DNA from: Galbula dea
Lineage: Eukaryota; Chordata; Aves; Piciformes; Galbulidae
Assembly: GCA_013399015.1 (NCBI GenBank)
Contig: VWZX01010095.1
Coordinates: forward strand, 744,001 to 808,000
Direction: 5' to 3'
DNA: 64,000 bases
In this document: positions 53,101 to 64,000 of the stretch, piece after piece
Layout of the letters: each line of letters opens with the position of its first letter
Numbering within the stretch: position 1 is the stretch's first letter
Translations under genes and position numbers: made by a program
The notes under the pieces: generated by a model
What the model saw: the letters and a program-made list of their open reading frames with translations, nothing else
Told to the model about the DNA's origin: nothing
Databases searched by the model: none

Positions 53101-53306
53101 CATGAAGGGCTTACCAACTCCAAGAACTGGAAAAGTAGCTCATGATCCACCCTCTGTTAGGAAAAAGATAAATTTCAGAGGGAAACCAAACTAGCATCTT
53201 CTACCCAAACAGAAAGTTCCACAGACAAACCCTTACAAGCCTAGGCAGGGATCAAGTGAGTTAACTGCTCTCTCTGGGAGGTCGACATGAAGTTCCGCCT
53301 TTGATT

Positions 53307-53323
53307 CGCAGAGTAACTCTGCG
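53307..53323. repeat. Perfect palindrome in a CpG-dense patch
   Basis: CGCAGAGT, one central A, ACTCTGCG. It sits in a short stretch (53281-53330) with several CpGs, including a GTCGAC site, unlike the surrounding intron. Confidence 0.6.
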
Positions 53324-53735
53324 TTCACTCTGTGGTGGGAGGAGTAGGAGGCTGATTTGGGGAAGGAGTACAGCACAGGAATGATACACTTGGCTCCTCT
53401 GAGGATGGTGATGAAAATCTGTCAGCTTGGCACAGTTCTTCACATTACCTACAGCAATTTTGGATGCATGGATAAAGTAACAGCTCTACAGACGTCACGG
53501 TAAGAGGCACGGTATGTGTGGTGGAGAAAGCACATCCTCTCTAGTGAAGAAGCCCATGACAGTGCTGCAAGGGGCTATCCTGGGAAAGGGACACAAGGGC
53601 AGCAGGCAGAACAGTCCTTATGAGAAAATTAGGAAATTCAGCCTGAAATTTGTGGTGGATTGCAAAAAAATAAGTGGCATAGCCTGGGGATACCTTCTGC
53701 ACCGAGTGTGGCAAGGAGCTAGCACAGGAGTCAGC

Positions 53736-53749
53736 TCACACACACACAC
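53736..53749 (+). repeat. (CA)n microsatellite
   Basis: Seven CA units, perfect. Confidence 0.75.
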
Positions 53750-55510
53750 TCTTTTAGATTAAGTTTTCTCCTCCTACAGCTTTCTTTCAGGAAAGCAGAT
53801 TTGAAGCCTGGATGACTAACCACAGTGCAGATGGCAGAGCAATGTAGAGGTACCCATGCTAGCTCCAAGGGAACTAGCTTAGATGACACCCTGAGTGAGT
53901 TTAACCTCCTCGCTGAACTCCGTGGCTTCTGGAGCCTGGACACATAAAGCAGCCAGTGGTGCAGAGAAGCCAAGGAAGGACAGCAGGTGATCCTCAGGCT
54001 AGGTCTGTGCCAGCCACTCTTGCAAACTGACTTCTGCAGGTTTCCTGCCATTCCCTGTGACCGTGCCAGGAGAGTACCTCCCAACAGGGAACTGATGTGC
54101 AATTGCAGGGACATCAGAGTGAAGCGCTGCTCTGGAGAGAAAGGCAGAACTAACTGCTCTGCTGGGATACAGCAGAGCCTCCTTCACCTCAGCAGGAAAC
54201 ATATGTAGCCTTTCATGCTTCACAAAACTGCTGACAGTGCAGATTTACTGACTTGGCTCTAATGTCAGACCAATTAATTCAGCTCTCCCCAGAAACCCAT
54301 TTGGTTAGCTAAGGGTCTGAACCTGTTTGGGGGGGATTTTCACCTTCAGTGTATTCCTGCACTGCCTGGGCTCTCTGAAGGCACCTCGGGCAACGTTACT
54401 CCATCTACAGGTCAGCAGTAATCACAAACAGGGCAACATCTGTTATGCCTCCACATTTGTACTTGGCAACTAACTTCCAGAGAGCCAGAGGTGAGCTGGG
54501 CACTTAAGGACAAACCACTGTTTTGTAAGGATGGTGTCTGATGGGACCCAGGAACCAGGACACCGATTAGCTGCTCTGTTCTTGAACTACTTATAGCTTG
54601 AGGATTAATTAGGAGTGGGAAAGTGCTCTAAGATCTCTGAGAAAGTAAAGGAGGTGAAATATAGACACTTATTCTGACAAGAACATCAGAATCTGTTTTC
54701 TCTTTCCCTTCCCTTTTGACAGGTCTGATGGTGATCTGACAAGTCACTAACACCAGAATTTGGGGTTTTTTGTTCCACTTCATTTTCTGGTCATTTGGAA
54801 AGGTGAATTAGCCAAGGCAGAGGCAGAACACCAAAGCACTGCAGGGGCTGGAGAAAAGCAATAAAGTCTCCAGTAGCAGTGAGCCCATCACACTGGCTTG
54901 CCCTGCTTTACATAATTTCATAATAAGGATATTTAGATTTGATGATGGCTTCTACAATGAGGACAAGCATATCTGGCCAATCATCTGCACTGCCCTAAGA
55001 GCCCATGGGGATAAATTAGTAGATGCTTACAGCAGATCACACAGATCTTGGTCTACAACTGCTTGCTCTTGACTGTAAAGAAAATCAAGGTATAAGATTT
55101 GGTTGCCTAAGTATGGGTGCTGGTATCATGTGTGATGCTGCAATGACTTTGTTTGGCCTCAGCTGCTGTGGGGTCCTGCACCATCGCTGCCAGCCCTGGG
55201 TAGGTCCCTCAGACACTGCTGCCCACCACACAGGCAGGGTGTCACCCCCTTGCTGCAGTGGGAGATGGTTCCCTACAGCTATCCACATGGAGGAACTTGA
55301 ATGTAGGAACCTTAATCTTCAACTGCTGCCCACATCTGACATTAATTATGAGCTGAACCCCATCTCCCACATGAAGGAGGCATTTCTAGGCAAGAGAAAT
55401 GGCCCAAACAGTTTTTCTCTCCCCTTCTCTATGGTTTTGAGAATCTAAAAAAATGCCTATTCTTGTATAGTTTGAGATAGGCTACTTGGGAGAGTTCCTT
55501 TCTTCTGGGG

Positions 55511-55534
55511 AAAAAAAAAATAAAAAGAAAGAAA
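55511..55534 (+). repeat. A-rich tract
   Basis: Ten A's followed by TAAAAAGAAAGAAAA. No retrotransposed gene body is recognisable upstream, so I do not call a processed pseudogene. Confidence 0.6.
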
Positions 55535-56933
55535 ATGCAGAAAATTGAGAAAAATCAACAAACATATTTTCATTGCTGTAATCAAATCCTACACTGAAAC
55601 TGCTCTGGAAACTTTCTGAAAGACAGGATAGAAGTAGAACCCAAAAGCTTCAATTTTGTGGGAAGCATTGTTATTACACTGACTTAAGACAAAGCAGGCA
55701 AGCTTTAATAAATAAGTATATACCTCATGTGAAAATGAGCTTATACTTATAGCTACATGTGGGAATACCTCCAGGTTTGCACATTTTCTGGACCTGATGA
55801 AAAGAGATGAAATTTTTCCTCACTTTACACCTCCACATTCTGAAAATCAAGACACAAGCTGCTAAGTGTGTACAATCAGTTCTGAAGCCTTTCACAAATG
55901 ATACCAACCTCTGCTTCTCCTTTACTGATCACAGCCACCACCACCAACTTTTGGGGAGTCACAGGATGCAAAACACTGCTGGCTTAAGTCTTGACAAAAA
56001 TCACCAGCTTCAACCAAGCTCATTATGCCTCTGAAGAGTAGCAGTCTTTCAGAAAGAGCATGACCAGCAGTTTTAAGCATGCCCAGTGATAGAAGAGCTC
56101 AAATTACCCACTTTGGGTCTGATTTGCATAAATATGAACATTTACAGTTACTGGACTTGCATACACTCACAGCCATCAAATATTAGCTGAGAATGTAAAA
56201 GCTAATTGGGCTGGAATTACACCAACATGACTCACGTGGAGCACTCCAGAGCTGGGCTGTGATTTGACAGGTCAGGCAGCAGCTAAGGAATGAACTCCCA
56301 ACACAACTGAGGCAGCCACAGACCTCAGCAGATTTGCCTTTAAATGTAGGTTTTCATCTTGTTTTCAATAGTAAGAGCAAGCAGTAATATGCATGTACAG
56401 ATAACTTCAAGAATCCAACTGAAAGACACCTCTGCCCACACTGTTGCTCTTCAAGAGGTGAGATGAGAAGAACTGCTACTGGCATATGTTAGTTACACCA
56501 ATTAATGCAACCTGAAAGGTGTTTTGAAGCTGCAGCCATGGCACAAAACTCAACACTTTATAGCTATGTAAATCAACAGCCCTTTTCCCAAAGCTTTCTT
56601 CTTTGTCTGCCCTTTGGATACATGCTACTGTACAATCCATGTCTCCAGTAAAAGAGACTGATGCTAAGCACAGACAAAGTCTCATGATTGCCTCTAAGTT
56701 TGATACAGCTGAGTAATCATATTGGATCTCAAGCAGCATGGGTAAGAGTGAGTAATGCATTTTCTAAGAGAGAACTTCTCCTACAACTATTGTCCTGGAA
56801 ACAGCTGACTTCTGGACACCGTGGGTTTATTGCATAGTCTGAATAGCACCACTTCTGCTAAAGCTTAGGAAACAAGTGTTTTGAGGAATGCTGTTGCCAC
56901 AATAACATCAAACAGATCTATTCTGCCAAAACA

Positions 56934-57235
56934 AGCTGGGGAGGGACTTTTTAGGAGGTCAGGTAGTGACAGAACCAGGGGAAATGGATATAAGCTACAA
57001 GAGGGTAGATTTAGATTGACTATTAGGAGGAAGTTCTTCCCTGTGAGGGTGGGGAGACACTGGAACAGGTTGCCCAGAGAGGCTGTGGCAGCTCCATCCC
57101 TGGAAGCTTTGAAGGCCAGGCTGGCTGGGGCTGTGGGCAACCTGCTCTAGTGGGAGGTGTCCCTGGCAGGCAGGGGCTTGGAACTAGATGATCTTTAAGG
57201 TCCCTTCCAACTCTGGCAGTTCTGTGATTCTATGA
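56934..57235 (+). repeat. CR1 LINE 3'-end, best-preserved copy in the window
   Basis: The last part of CR1 ORF2 is readable in one frame: GEGLFRRSGSDRTRGN, KLQEGRFRLTIRRKFFPVR, HWNRLPREAVAAPSLEALKA, ending GAVGNLL at a stop (about 57148). A short 3' UTR follows: CTAGTGGGAGGTGTCCCTGG, GGAACTAGATGATCTTTAAG, GTCCCTTCCAACTCTG and the terminal TTCTGTGATTCTATGA. This is the standard avian CR1 end. The element is cut off at its 5' side, as most CR1 insertions are, and lacks the reverse transcriptase core, so it is not mobile. The open frame suggests that it is the youngest insertion here. Confidence 0.95.
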
Positions 57236-59560
57236 GATGAAAGTAATGAGTCAATTCACAACCACAGACAGAGCAACTTCTCATCTGTCTAACAAAACAT
57301 GTAGACACATTGTCATTTATGAGCTTCTGGTTTGTTTTTTGTTTTTCTTTTAATTCTCTAGCAAGCCAATGAACCTCCACAAAGTGGAGAAATGAACATT
57401 GGATGGGAACTTCAGGGAGAAGACAGCAGCTGCTTGGTAAAATAAGAACAGAAAACAAATCATGAACCCAGCTTTCTAAAAGAGTGAAGCAGGTCCATGG
57501 TCCAGCCACAACCTAGGACAAGTGCAGCAGGAAAGCTGAGGGAAAAATGATAACAGAGAAAACTTCAATGGAAGGTACCCAGTCAGATTTGTGAATGTAT
57601 TTGTGTAGATGTGTAACCTGAAATCAATAGTTGTTACTCAACACACCTATCTGGTGGATTCTTTGACATCTTTTAAGTACCCAAGAAGAAACATTTGTAA
57701 GCTGGTCTTCAGAAGCCTGGAACACTTCCACTCACAGCCATGGACCTGCTCACTGCAGAAAGCTTCAGCCTCTGGCAGAAATGGAAAGCACTCTGCTAGG
57801 GATGCTGTTGTCTCATGGAAGCTCTTGACAATTTTAGTCCAAGTATTCTAAGGAGATATAATTAAAATTATTTTTCCTGACCTAGCTAGGTAGGATTATT
57901 AATTATTAATGTAGAGTAAATTCTATTCCATGGAACTAAATCTTCTGCTCCAGCTTTCCTGTCACGTTCCAATTACTGCAGTTTCTTCCCCTCTCTCCCT
58001 GGCAAATGAAATCTTGGTTCACTGAAATCTATCCAAAATTAATTTTCCTAGATCTTTGCTTTGATCAGCTTTTCCAGGAGACATACAACACTGTAACAGC
58101 ATTTAATTTGGCAGTGTTATTAGGCTGCAGTCCATCTTACTGATCATTATTGTCTTACTGTTTTCCTTGCTCTCTGTCTTCTGCCTGTCTGCTAACATCT
58201 CTAATCACATCTTGCACATAGAATACCACTGCTTTGGGCAGGGGTGACATCTAGGTTCTCTAGTCCTAAAAACCAGCTAGCAGTAATGAAAGGTCACTGG
58301 GCTAATGCAAATAACCAACATCTAACAACCTCTGGTCCTTGGAAAGAGTGAGGTTTCTCTGATTTGATCTAGACTGATGTGTGTCTACACAAGTACATCT
58401 AGATGAACCATGGGATATATTCCTGTCCCAGCTTCTCACCTTCAGCTGTGTGGACACTGTCAACTATTATTGTGCAAATATTTCAAGCCTGTTTCATCCT
58501 AAGAGAAACATCACACTGGAGAACAATGTGTTCAAACACTCCCAGAGCAGCCCAGCACTCAACCAGCTAATGGGCTGCTAACAGAATGTGGCAAGACAAT
58601 CCAAAAGCTGCCCACAGGAGCATCTTGCTGATTGTGTTTGTGATAGACTCGTTGATGGATTGTGAGGGCTGGCTGAAGGAGATGACTATTGTTCTGTGGG
58701 CACAATTTGTACCTGTATGGGAGCAGCAATGACCATCTTACCTGACTGAAGCCCAGAGAGTCTGGACCAGGATCCTGCAGCACTTTGCATGCCACAGAGC
58801 AGCTCTGACCTGGAGGTGGCCAGCAGCCTCTGGAAGATGCTATTCTCTGCGGTATCCTTTCATAACAGGAAGACTAGTTTTGGAGATTAATGACAAACCC
58901 CACCAGCCCTCCTAGGCTGCTGAAGAAGTCAGCAGGAAGATTGTGCCTATTAAGTATTTCCAAGGCAGACAAACCCAGATCCTGAATTGCAAAACACGTT
59001 AAAACACCCATGTTCTCCCAAAACAAATAGGATTGATCCAAAGCCTAGAGTGAGTCAGGTAGTCTCAGATGGGGGTGTGTGGGGGGCAGTTGGGTGCGCC
59101 TGAGCCTTCATTAAACAGAGGAGAGCCTGATACAATGTTTTCTGTGCTGAAGCACAATCTAAAGTGTATATGGAAAGTGTGTTGCCATAGGAACCACTGC
59201 TGAAATGAGTAGGAGAAGTGAAGCGCAGGGGGGAAAGAGGAGTAGAGTGAAAAGGGGAAAGGACCGAGTACTACTGGGTATGAGAAGCTGTTGAATTTGT
59301 AAGATATTAGCCAGAGGTTAATAAGGTGATTAAATTCAAAATAGCATAACAGAAAAGGTAAACACAACCCAGTGACTAACTGGGAGAAAAAGAGTTTATG
59401 GGAACAGAACAAAACAATAGTCAGCATTCAGCACAGACAAATACTAGAGTACCAGCAAGAAAGTAGAACAAAATCAGTTCTAGGCTCCAAACCAAGACAA
59501 CACCTAAACTTTATAAGACAAGGAAAAAAAATTACTATTACCTTTGATTGTTTTTCAGTA

Positions 59561-59590
59561 ATAATGATTCTATGAGTCTATGATCCTAAC
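59561..59590 (+). repeat. ATTCTATGA-type CR1 tail microsatellite remnant
   Basis: AATGATTCTATGAGTCTATG followed by ATCC resembles the short tandem tail that ends CR1 elements, but no CR1 body is evident just before it. A possible minus-oriented CR1 trace (TCATCTAGTCCAC) follows near 59643. Tentative. Confidence 0.35.
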
Positions 59591-62500
59591 AATTAAAGAA
59601 AACAATTCAGAATCTGTAAAGAAGAAAATTTCTAGAATTCAGTCATCTAGTCCACAGAGTGGGTAGCACAGATGGATAATCAAGAGCTGCTGGGGAATGT
59701 GAAACCAAGAATATATTCCCCTGGTATAGATCCCTCTAGACTCCAACAGAGGAAGAGTGTTGCCCTCTACTTGATTTTGCAATAACAGGGAAAAGCAGCA
59801 CCTCTGAAACACTGCTCTCATCCATAACCACATTACTAACAGTAAATAGCTGTAGGCTGACTAAAAGGAGAAATCTGCTGTGCTATGAATTATATACCTG
59901 GAGAACAGCAGCCTCTTCCCTAGAGATAAAGAGATGGAAAAGGCACAGGCTGTGGAGAGAGCATAACATGCAGGAACAAATATCACTTATCTTGGTACCT
60001 CTTGTTCTGAGAGTCAATGAATGGGCAGACAGCTGGAGGCACATGGAGCCTTTCAAGGGATAGTGAGGGATGAGGTGAGAATTAAAGAGGAAGAGAAACA
60101 ACCCAGGAGCAAAGGGGAAGCACAAAGACCAGGTAGCAGGAGAGGGCAGGAGGCAAGAAGGCACATTGAGATCTACCATACCTGAAGGAGACTAAGATGT
60201 TCACATGGTGCTTAAGGATCCTGGTGAGATGCAGTCCCCAGCTCACTCCTGTGGGCTACTGGAGCAGGAGAGATGTGAGGCAGGTCTTGCCTGCTGGCAG
60301 CATGGGGAAATGGGATTCAGGTTGGAGAGCAGACAAGCCTCAGCTGTGCTGCCCTGCTCTGCTATAGCAGTCAGGTGAGGAAAAGCCCTAATAGCAGGAG
60401 CACCTGAAGCCCAAGGAGGAATTCACAATACATGAGAAGTGAGAAGAGGAAACTGAAGGCTCCATTATGCCAAATCTCAAAGAGGGCTTCCAAATTAAAG
60501 CACACTGGGCTCTGCCCTAACATGACACGGGATCGGTGAGCAAGCAGAAATAATCCTTTAGTCTTTGCTTGCAGCTAAGAAAACACCCAGAGATAGACTA
60601 TTGGTTGATTGATTTGTAATAATGTAAGGGGGGCTACATGGTTTTGATTTATTCCTTGTATCATAAAGGAAATGCTAGAACAATGCCTATAAAATACACT
60701 GCAATAATATAAATTTTAGGGTTTTTTTTTCCTCTGCTGGTAAAAGTTACACCAATAAAACTGTCAAGATGAAATCAGGTTTATTAATTCATTTTAAAAT
60801 TCAGCCCTGTTCTTAAACTGTAGTCTACAGCCTAAATCTGGGAGTCTTTCTTTAATTCTCAGGCAAAACTTCTGTATATTAGATCACAATTAGATAGCAG
60901 GAAACTATTAATAATAACAGAAATTGAAGACTATTTCTATGTCATAATAGAAACCTATTCCTAGCTAATACAAAACTGTTTCTGCTATCATTTTGTGTTG
61001 ACTGTACAATATATGTTGTGTAAATCACAGAACCTGAATGTATAGATTCAAATCAAACGTCTTCAAGTGACCATTCACATGCAGAAGTTGCCTCACAACC
61101 CAGAACTGGACAGATAACAAACTGTGCTGACTTTTCCCATCCTCTTCCTCCACTGAGGTAGGATTCCTGCTCCTTAGGCCAGGCCTTGCCTAGGCAGAGG
61201 TTTTTATTCAACTTAGTCCATTTTAAGAAAAGCAAAGCACAATCTAGCTCTTGCTGTGGTTCCCTGCCCCAGCCTTTCTCCTCACTGCCCTTCTCTACTT
61301 GAGTTGTGGATTCAGCCAGCACATGTGGTTAATAGGTCTGTACAGCATCAAGAATATACATGGCATGCAGAAGAAAGCTTATTTCCCAGCAGGATCTAGG
61401 AGGCAGCATGGCTGATAGTCAGGAGAGTCTCTAAGGAAAACAACAAATCCTGGTTTTGCAGTGAATAACAATTTGGTGAATTTGAAAACAATCATTGTGC
61501 TACTGAGGAGTGGTTTTCTGCCAGGAAAGGAAATGAATGAGAACCACAGCAATTAGCCACCATGAAAGGAATAATTTCATGAACTAACAACACATGAAGA
61601 TAGATGAAAAATAAAGGATGCCCTATATTGGCACAGTGTAAAGTTAGGGGATCTTCCCATTCATTTCGTCTTCCCCATTAAGACTGAACATTTTATAAGT
61701 GATTCATTTAAGGGTTATGTTGGAAGGTATCAGGCTCTAGGTGAACTTAGCAGAGAGGAAGGAAAGAGGAAAATAACTATTATTGATGAACACAAGCAGG
61801 AAGTCAGAAATTGATTACAGTGATTATAGCAGCAGATTGTAGCCTCTGCCTGTGAGGCAGCACCAGCCCTCAGCTGGCCTCTGCCTGCTCCTCCTATTTG
61901 CTTCCTATCATCTCGTAGGAAGGGGTTTGTAAGCAGGGAGTTCATGCTCCTTGCAGGGCTGGGAAGGGCCAGGACCTGCCTGGCATTTTTGTGTCTGGTA
62001 GAGATACAGAAAGTTTGAGAGAGATGTGTCTGACATTTCCTGGAGAAGAGCTGCATCCCTTCTATGCCTTTCCTCCCTCCCTTTTGCTCCTCTCTATTTG
62101 CTTTGCCACATCCTAACTTAGTATCCAGATTATTCCCTTCTTTCTGTATTGTGCTCCAGCTCATATTCTTTCTCTAGGGTTTGCTTTTGCTTCATCTCCC
62201 TTTCCTACAAAGAAGCACACAGAGCTTTACCACAGTGCATCTCCCCTCATGCCCAACTGAGATAGATTCTCTGGTCTCACAGGACAGGCAACAGCCTTTA
62301 ATCTCAGACTGCTCCCTAAAATGACCCTGTTCCTTCTGCATGCACAAGTACAACTGCTTAGCCTGCCTCTCACTTAAGGGCTAACCAAACAAAAGTATTC
62401 AAAGAAAGAGGAATTCAAGCCACTGTATCCTCATTCATGTTCTCACACATTTCTCTGTTCTGAAGTCTAGGTGTAATGTCTTTTCTAGGTCATGGAGCTG

Positions 62501-64000
62501 ACAAACAATTCCAGTTTGGTAAACCTTCACAGCCAGACTTTCCTGCCATCTGGTAAAGCAGTTTAAGCTGATACAAAAACATGACAGATGCATGGAAACC
62601 TATGGTCTGATTCAGGCTTTGAATCTTCTTTGAAGCTTCTGCCTTGCCTGAATCATACAGCAGCACAAAGAACCATGGGCATTCTCTCATTGAACAAAAA
62701 TAAGGAGTTCTGTCCTTTTCCCCCTCGACTTTATTTGCAAATCATAGGCACTGCCTAATTGCAGTGAAGAAACAAACCCCAGACTGACTGAGTCTAGCAG
62801 CACAGAAGCAGTAGCAGGGACACTTCAGAAGGACTTGCTAGAGATACAAAGATAAGATCTAGAAATGGACCAGGTAGTGATGACCCAGTAGCTTCCAGAG
62901 AGACAGGCTCTGTGCTTGCAATGAATGGGGGCCAAAAAACAGAGTGGCAACAGTCCAGACTGTCAGTCTAATTCTGTGTCAGCACTGTTTAGTTGGGCTT
63001 GATGGTCTTGTTATGTGAAGGAAAACACCACCACCTTCTCCCACAAGTGCCCTTGACAGCGCATCCCTGTGTCTTAGAAGATAGCCAGTGGTGTCTCTGC
63101 CAAAAAAATATGACCAAGCTTGACATGAAGTTAGGCTATGAAAATCTCTGTTGATAATTCCATGGACAGTGATTGCATGCTAGTAATAAAATACAGGGAC
63201 TGGCCAAAGCAGAAGGAGTTTGCAAAATCTTCCATTTCCCCAGGTTGCCTGTGCAACCTCATGTTGTCTTTAATTGATGCTCTCATTAGTGACTCCATTC
63301 TCTCAGATCGTAGCTGTGAGTCTCCCTGCTTATTACTAGAGTCTCATTAAGATTTGTGAGCAGTATCAACAGGAAACTTTAAATTAGTCATTATAAACAG
63401 AATGGCAGCTAATTTGAGATCAACAAATTAAATCTTGTTTTCAGGGGCAGTCCAAGACTGATGCCTAGTGAGATTTTAGCTACAGATTTAGGAGTTGCAC
63501 TAGCGGCATATTTAGGAGAAAATTATTTTCAAGGTGACTGAACAGCCTCTCTATAATAATAGACAAAAAAGCTTAAATCTCTTCTGCTGAAGAGTGGTGA
63601 CTCTGCCTTTTCTTGGTTCTCTGCTTCTGAATCCAGCCAGTCAAATTTAGAGTACAGGGAGTAAAAGGAGACAAATGGATGACTTCCCACTTTGGTTCTC
63701 CCTCCTTTTCTGTGGCACCCTGGCTTAGTCACAGAACCTATTTCTGCATACTTTGTCTTTCCAAAGCTGTGGAAGAGGAATCCAGTGTCTATAGCCACCC
63801 AGCAAAGAGGAAGCCACATACTGATAACTATCTGCTTTGTTACCATCTCCACATGGCTGCCAGGTTTCAGGTTTCTTTCCTTACAGTCCCTGCCAATCCA
63901 TTAGGGGAAGAGAAAACCTGTTTTGAGTGTGAAGTCATCTCAAAGATAAGACATCAAACCTAATCCACTGTCAATGTATTGACAGGCAATGAGGCAAGGC

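Larger units (their letters stand above)
1..64000 (-). other. DLG2: DLG2 gene, internal portion (partial)
   Basis: Two minus-strand exons spell adjacent parts of the DLG-family MAGUK scaffold: the linker between PDZ3 and SH3, then the SH3 core. Peptides such as RAMFDYDKSKDSGLPSQ and EAKIHDLREQMMNHS match DLG2 (PSD-93) as I remember it better than DLG1, DLG3 or DLG4. The family anchors NMDA receptors and potassium channels under the postsynaptic membrane through three PDZ domains, an SH3 domain and a catalytically inactive guanylate-kinase domain. Transcription runs from high to low coordinates. The PDZ-coding exons must lie beyond 64000, and the HOOK and GK exons lie to the left of position 1. 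I looked for the last PDZ3 exon between 26923 and 64000 and did not recognise it. The paralogue call rests on memory of the protein, not on an alignment. Confidence 0.9.
26923..64000 (-). other. DLG2: DLG2 intron, 3' part (upstream of the 115-bp exon, at least 37 kb)
   Basis: This sequence precedes the TTAG acceptor of the 26808-26922 exon. The next exon in the mature message should encode the end of PDZ3, and I did not recognise it anywhere up to 64000, so the intron appears to continue past the window. Content: CR1 fragments near 35430, 36825, 41768, 46770, 49880 and 56934; G/T- and A/C-rich tracts; a candidate internal promoter near 48040-48150; and a CpG-dense palindromic patch near 53281-53330. 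The stretches 27000-34000, 38000-41700, 50130-53200 and 57240-64000 show nothing else I can name with confidence. A small alternative exon could have been missed by eye. Confidence 0.75.

Noticed and set aside
55023..55448. 141-codon plus-strand frame
   Set aside because: No recognisable domain, mixed composition and no supporting splice or repeat context.
55511..55534. Poly(A) tail of a processed pseudogene
   Set aside because: No recognisable gene copy precedes it and there are no target-site duplications I can see.
62960..63022. Possible CR1 end (GTTGGGCTTGATGGTCTTG)
   Set aside because: Only about 20 bp match a CR1 GGTTGGACTTGATGATCTT block and the flanks do not follow.

Overview
The window looks like a piece of a vertebrate, most probably avian, nuclear genome. 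It is AT-rich, CpG-poor and mostly non-coding. The only repeats I can name with confidence are CR1 LINE fragments. The clearest, at about 56934-57235, ends in the ATTCTATGA-type tail typical of bird CR1. I recognise no mammalian SINEs and see no bacterial-style gene packing. A non-avian reptile cannot be excluded from sequence alone.

One protein-coding gene is recognisable, on the minus strand: DLG2 (PSD-93/chapsyn-110), a synaptic scaffold of the MAGUK family. Two adjacent coding exons are present. The 115-bp exon at 26808-26922 encodes the linker after PDZ3 and the start of the SH3 domain. The 177-bp exon at 958-1134 encodes most of the SH3 core. Both have canonical splice sites, and their phases join to give an uninterrupted reading frame. 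A 25,673-bp intron separates them. The rest of the window is the intron 3' of the SH3 exon (1-957) and at least 37 kb of the intron 5' of the 115-bp exon (26923-64000).

Region by region: 1-957 is intron; 958-1134 is the SH3 exon; 1135-26807 is an intron holding several decayed CR1 fragments (about 7680, 9631, 10590-11410 and 14739); 26808-26922 is the upstream exon; 26923-64000 is intron with better preserved CR1 pieces (about 41768, 49880 and 56934) and simple-sequence tracts.

The most interesting unexplained structure is on the minus strand at about 48037-48148, inside the long upstream intron. A TATAAA box is followed by about 80 bp with local CpGs and then a perfect GTGAGT splice donor. 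This is the layout expected of an internal first exon. Spliced to the next coding exon, it could drive a short SH3-GK form of DLG2. This is inference and needs RNA evidence. I found no tRNA, rRNA, CRISPR array or other recognisable gene. The many short open frames look like chance.
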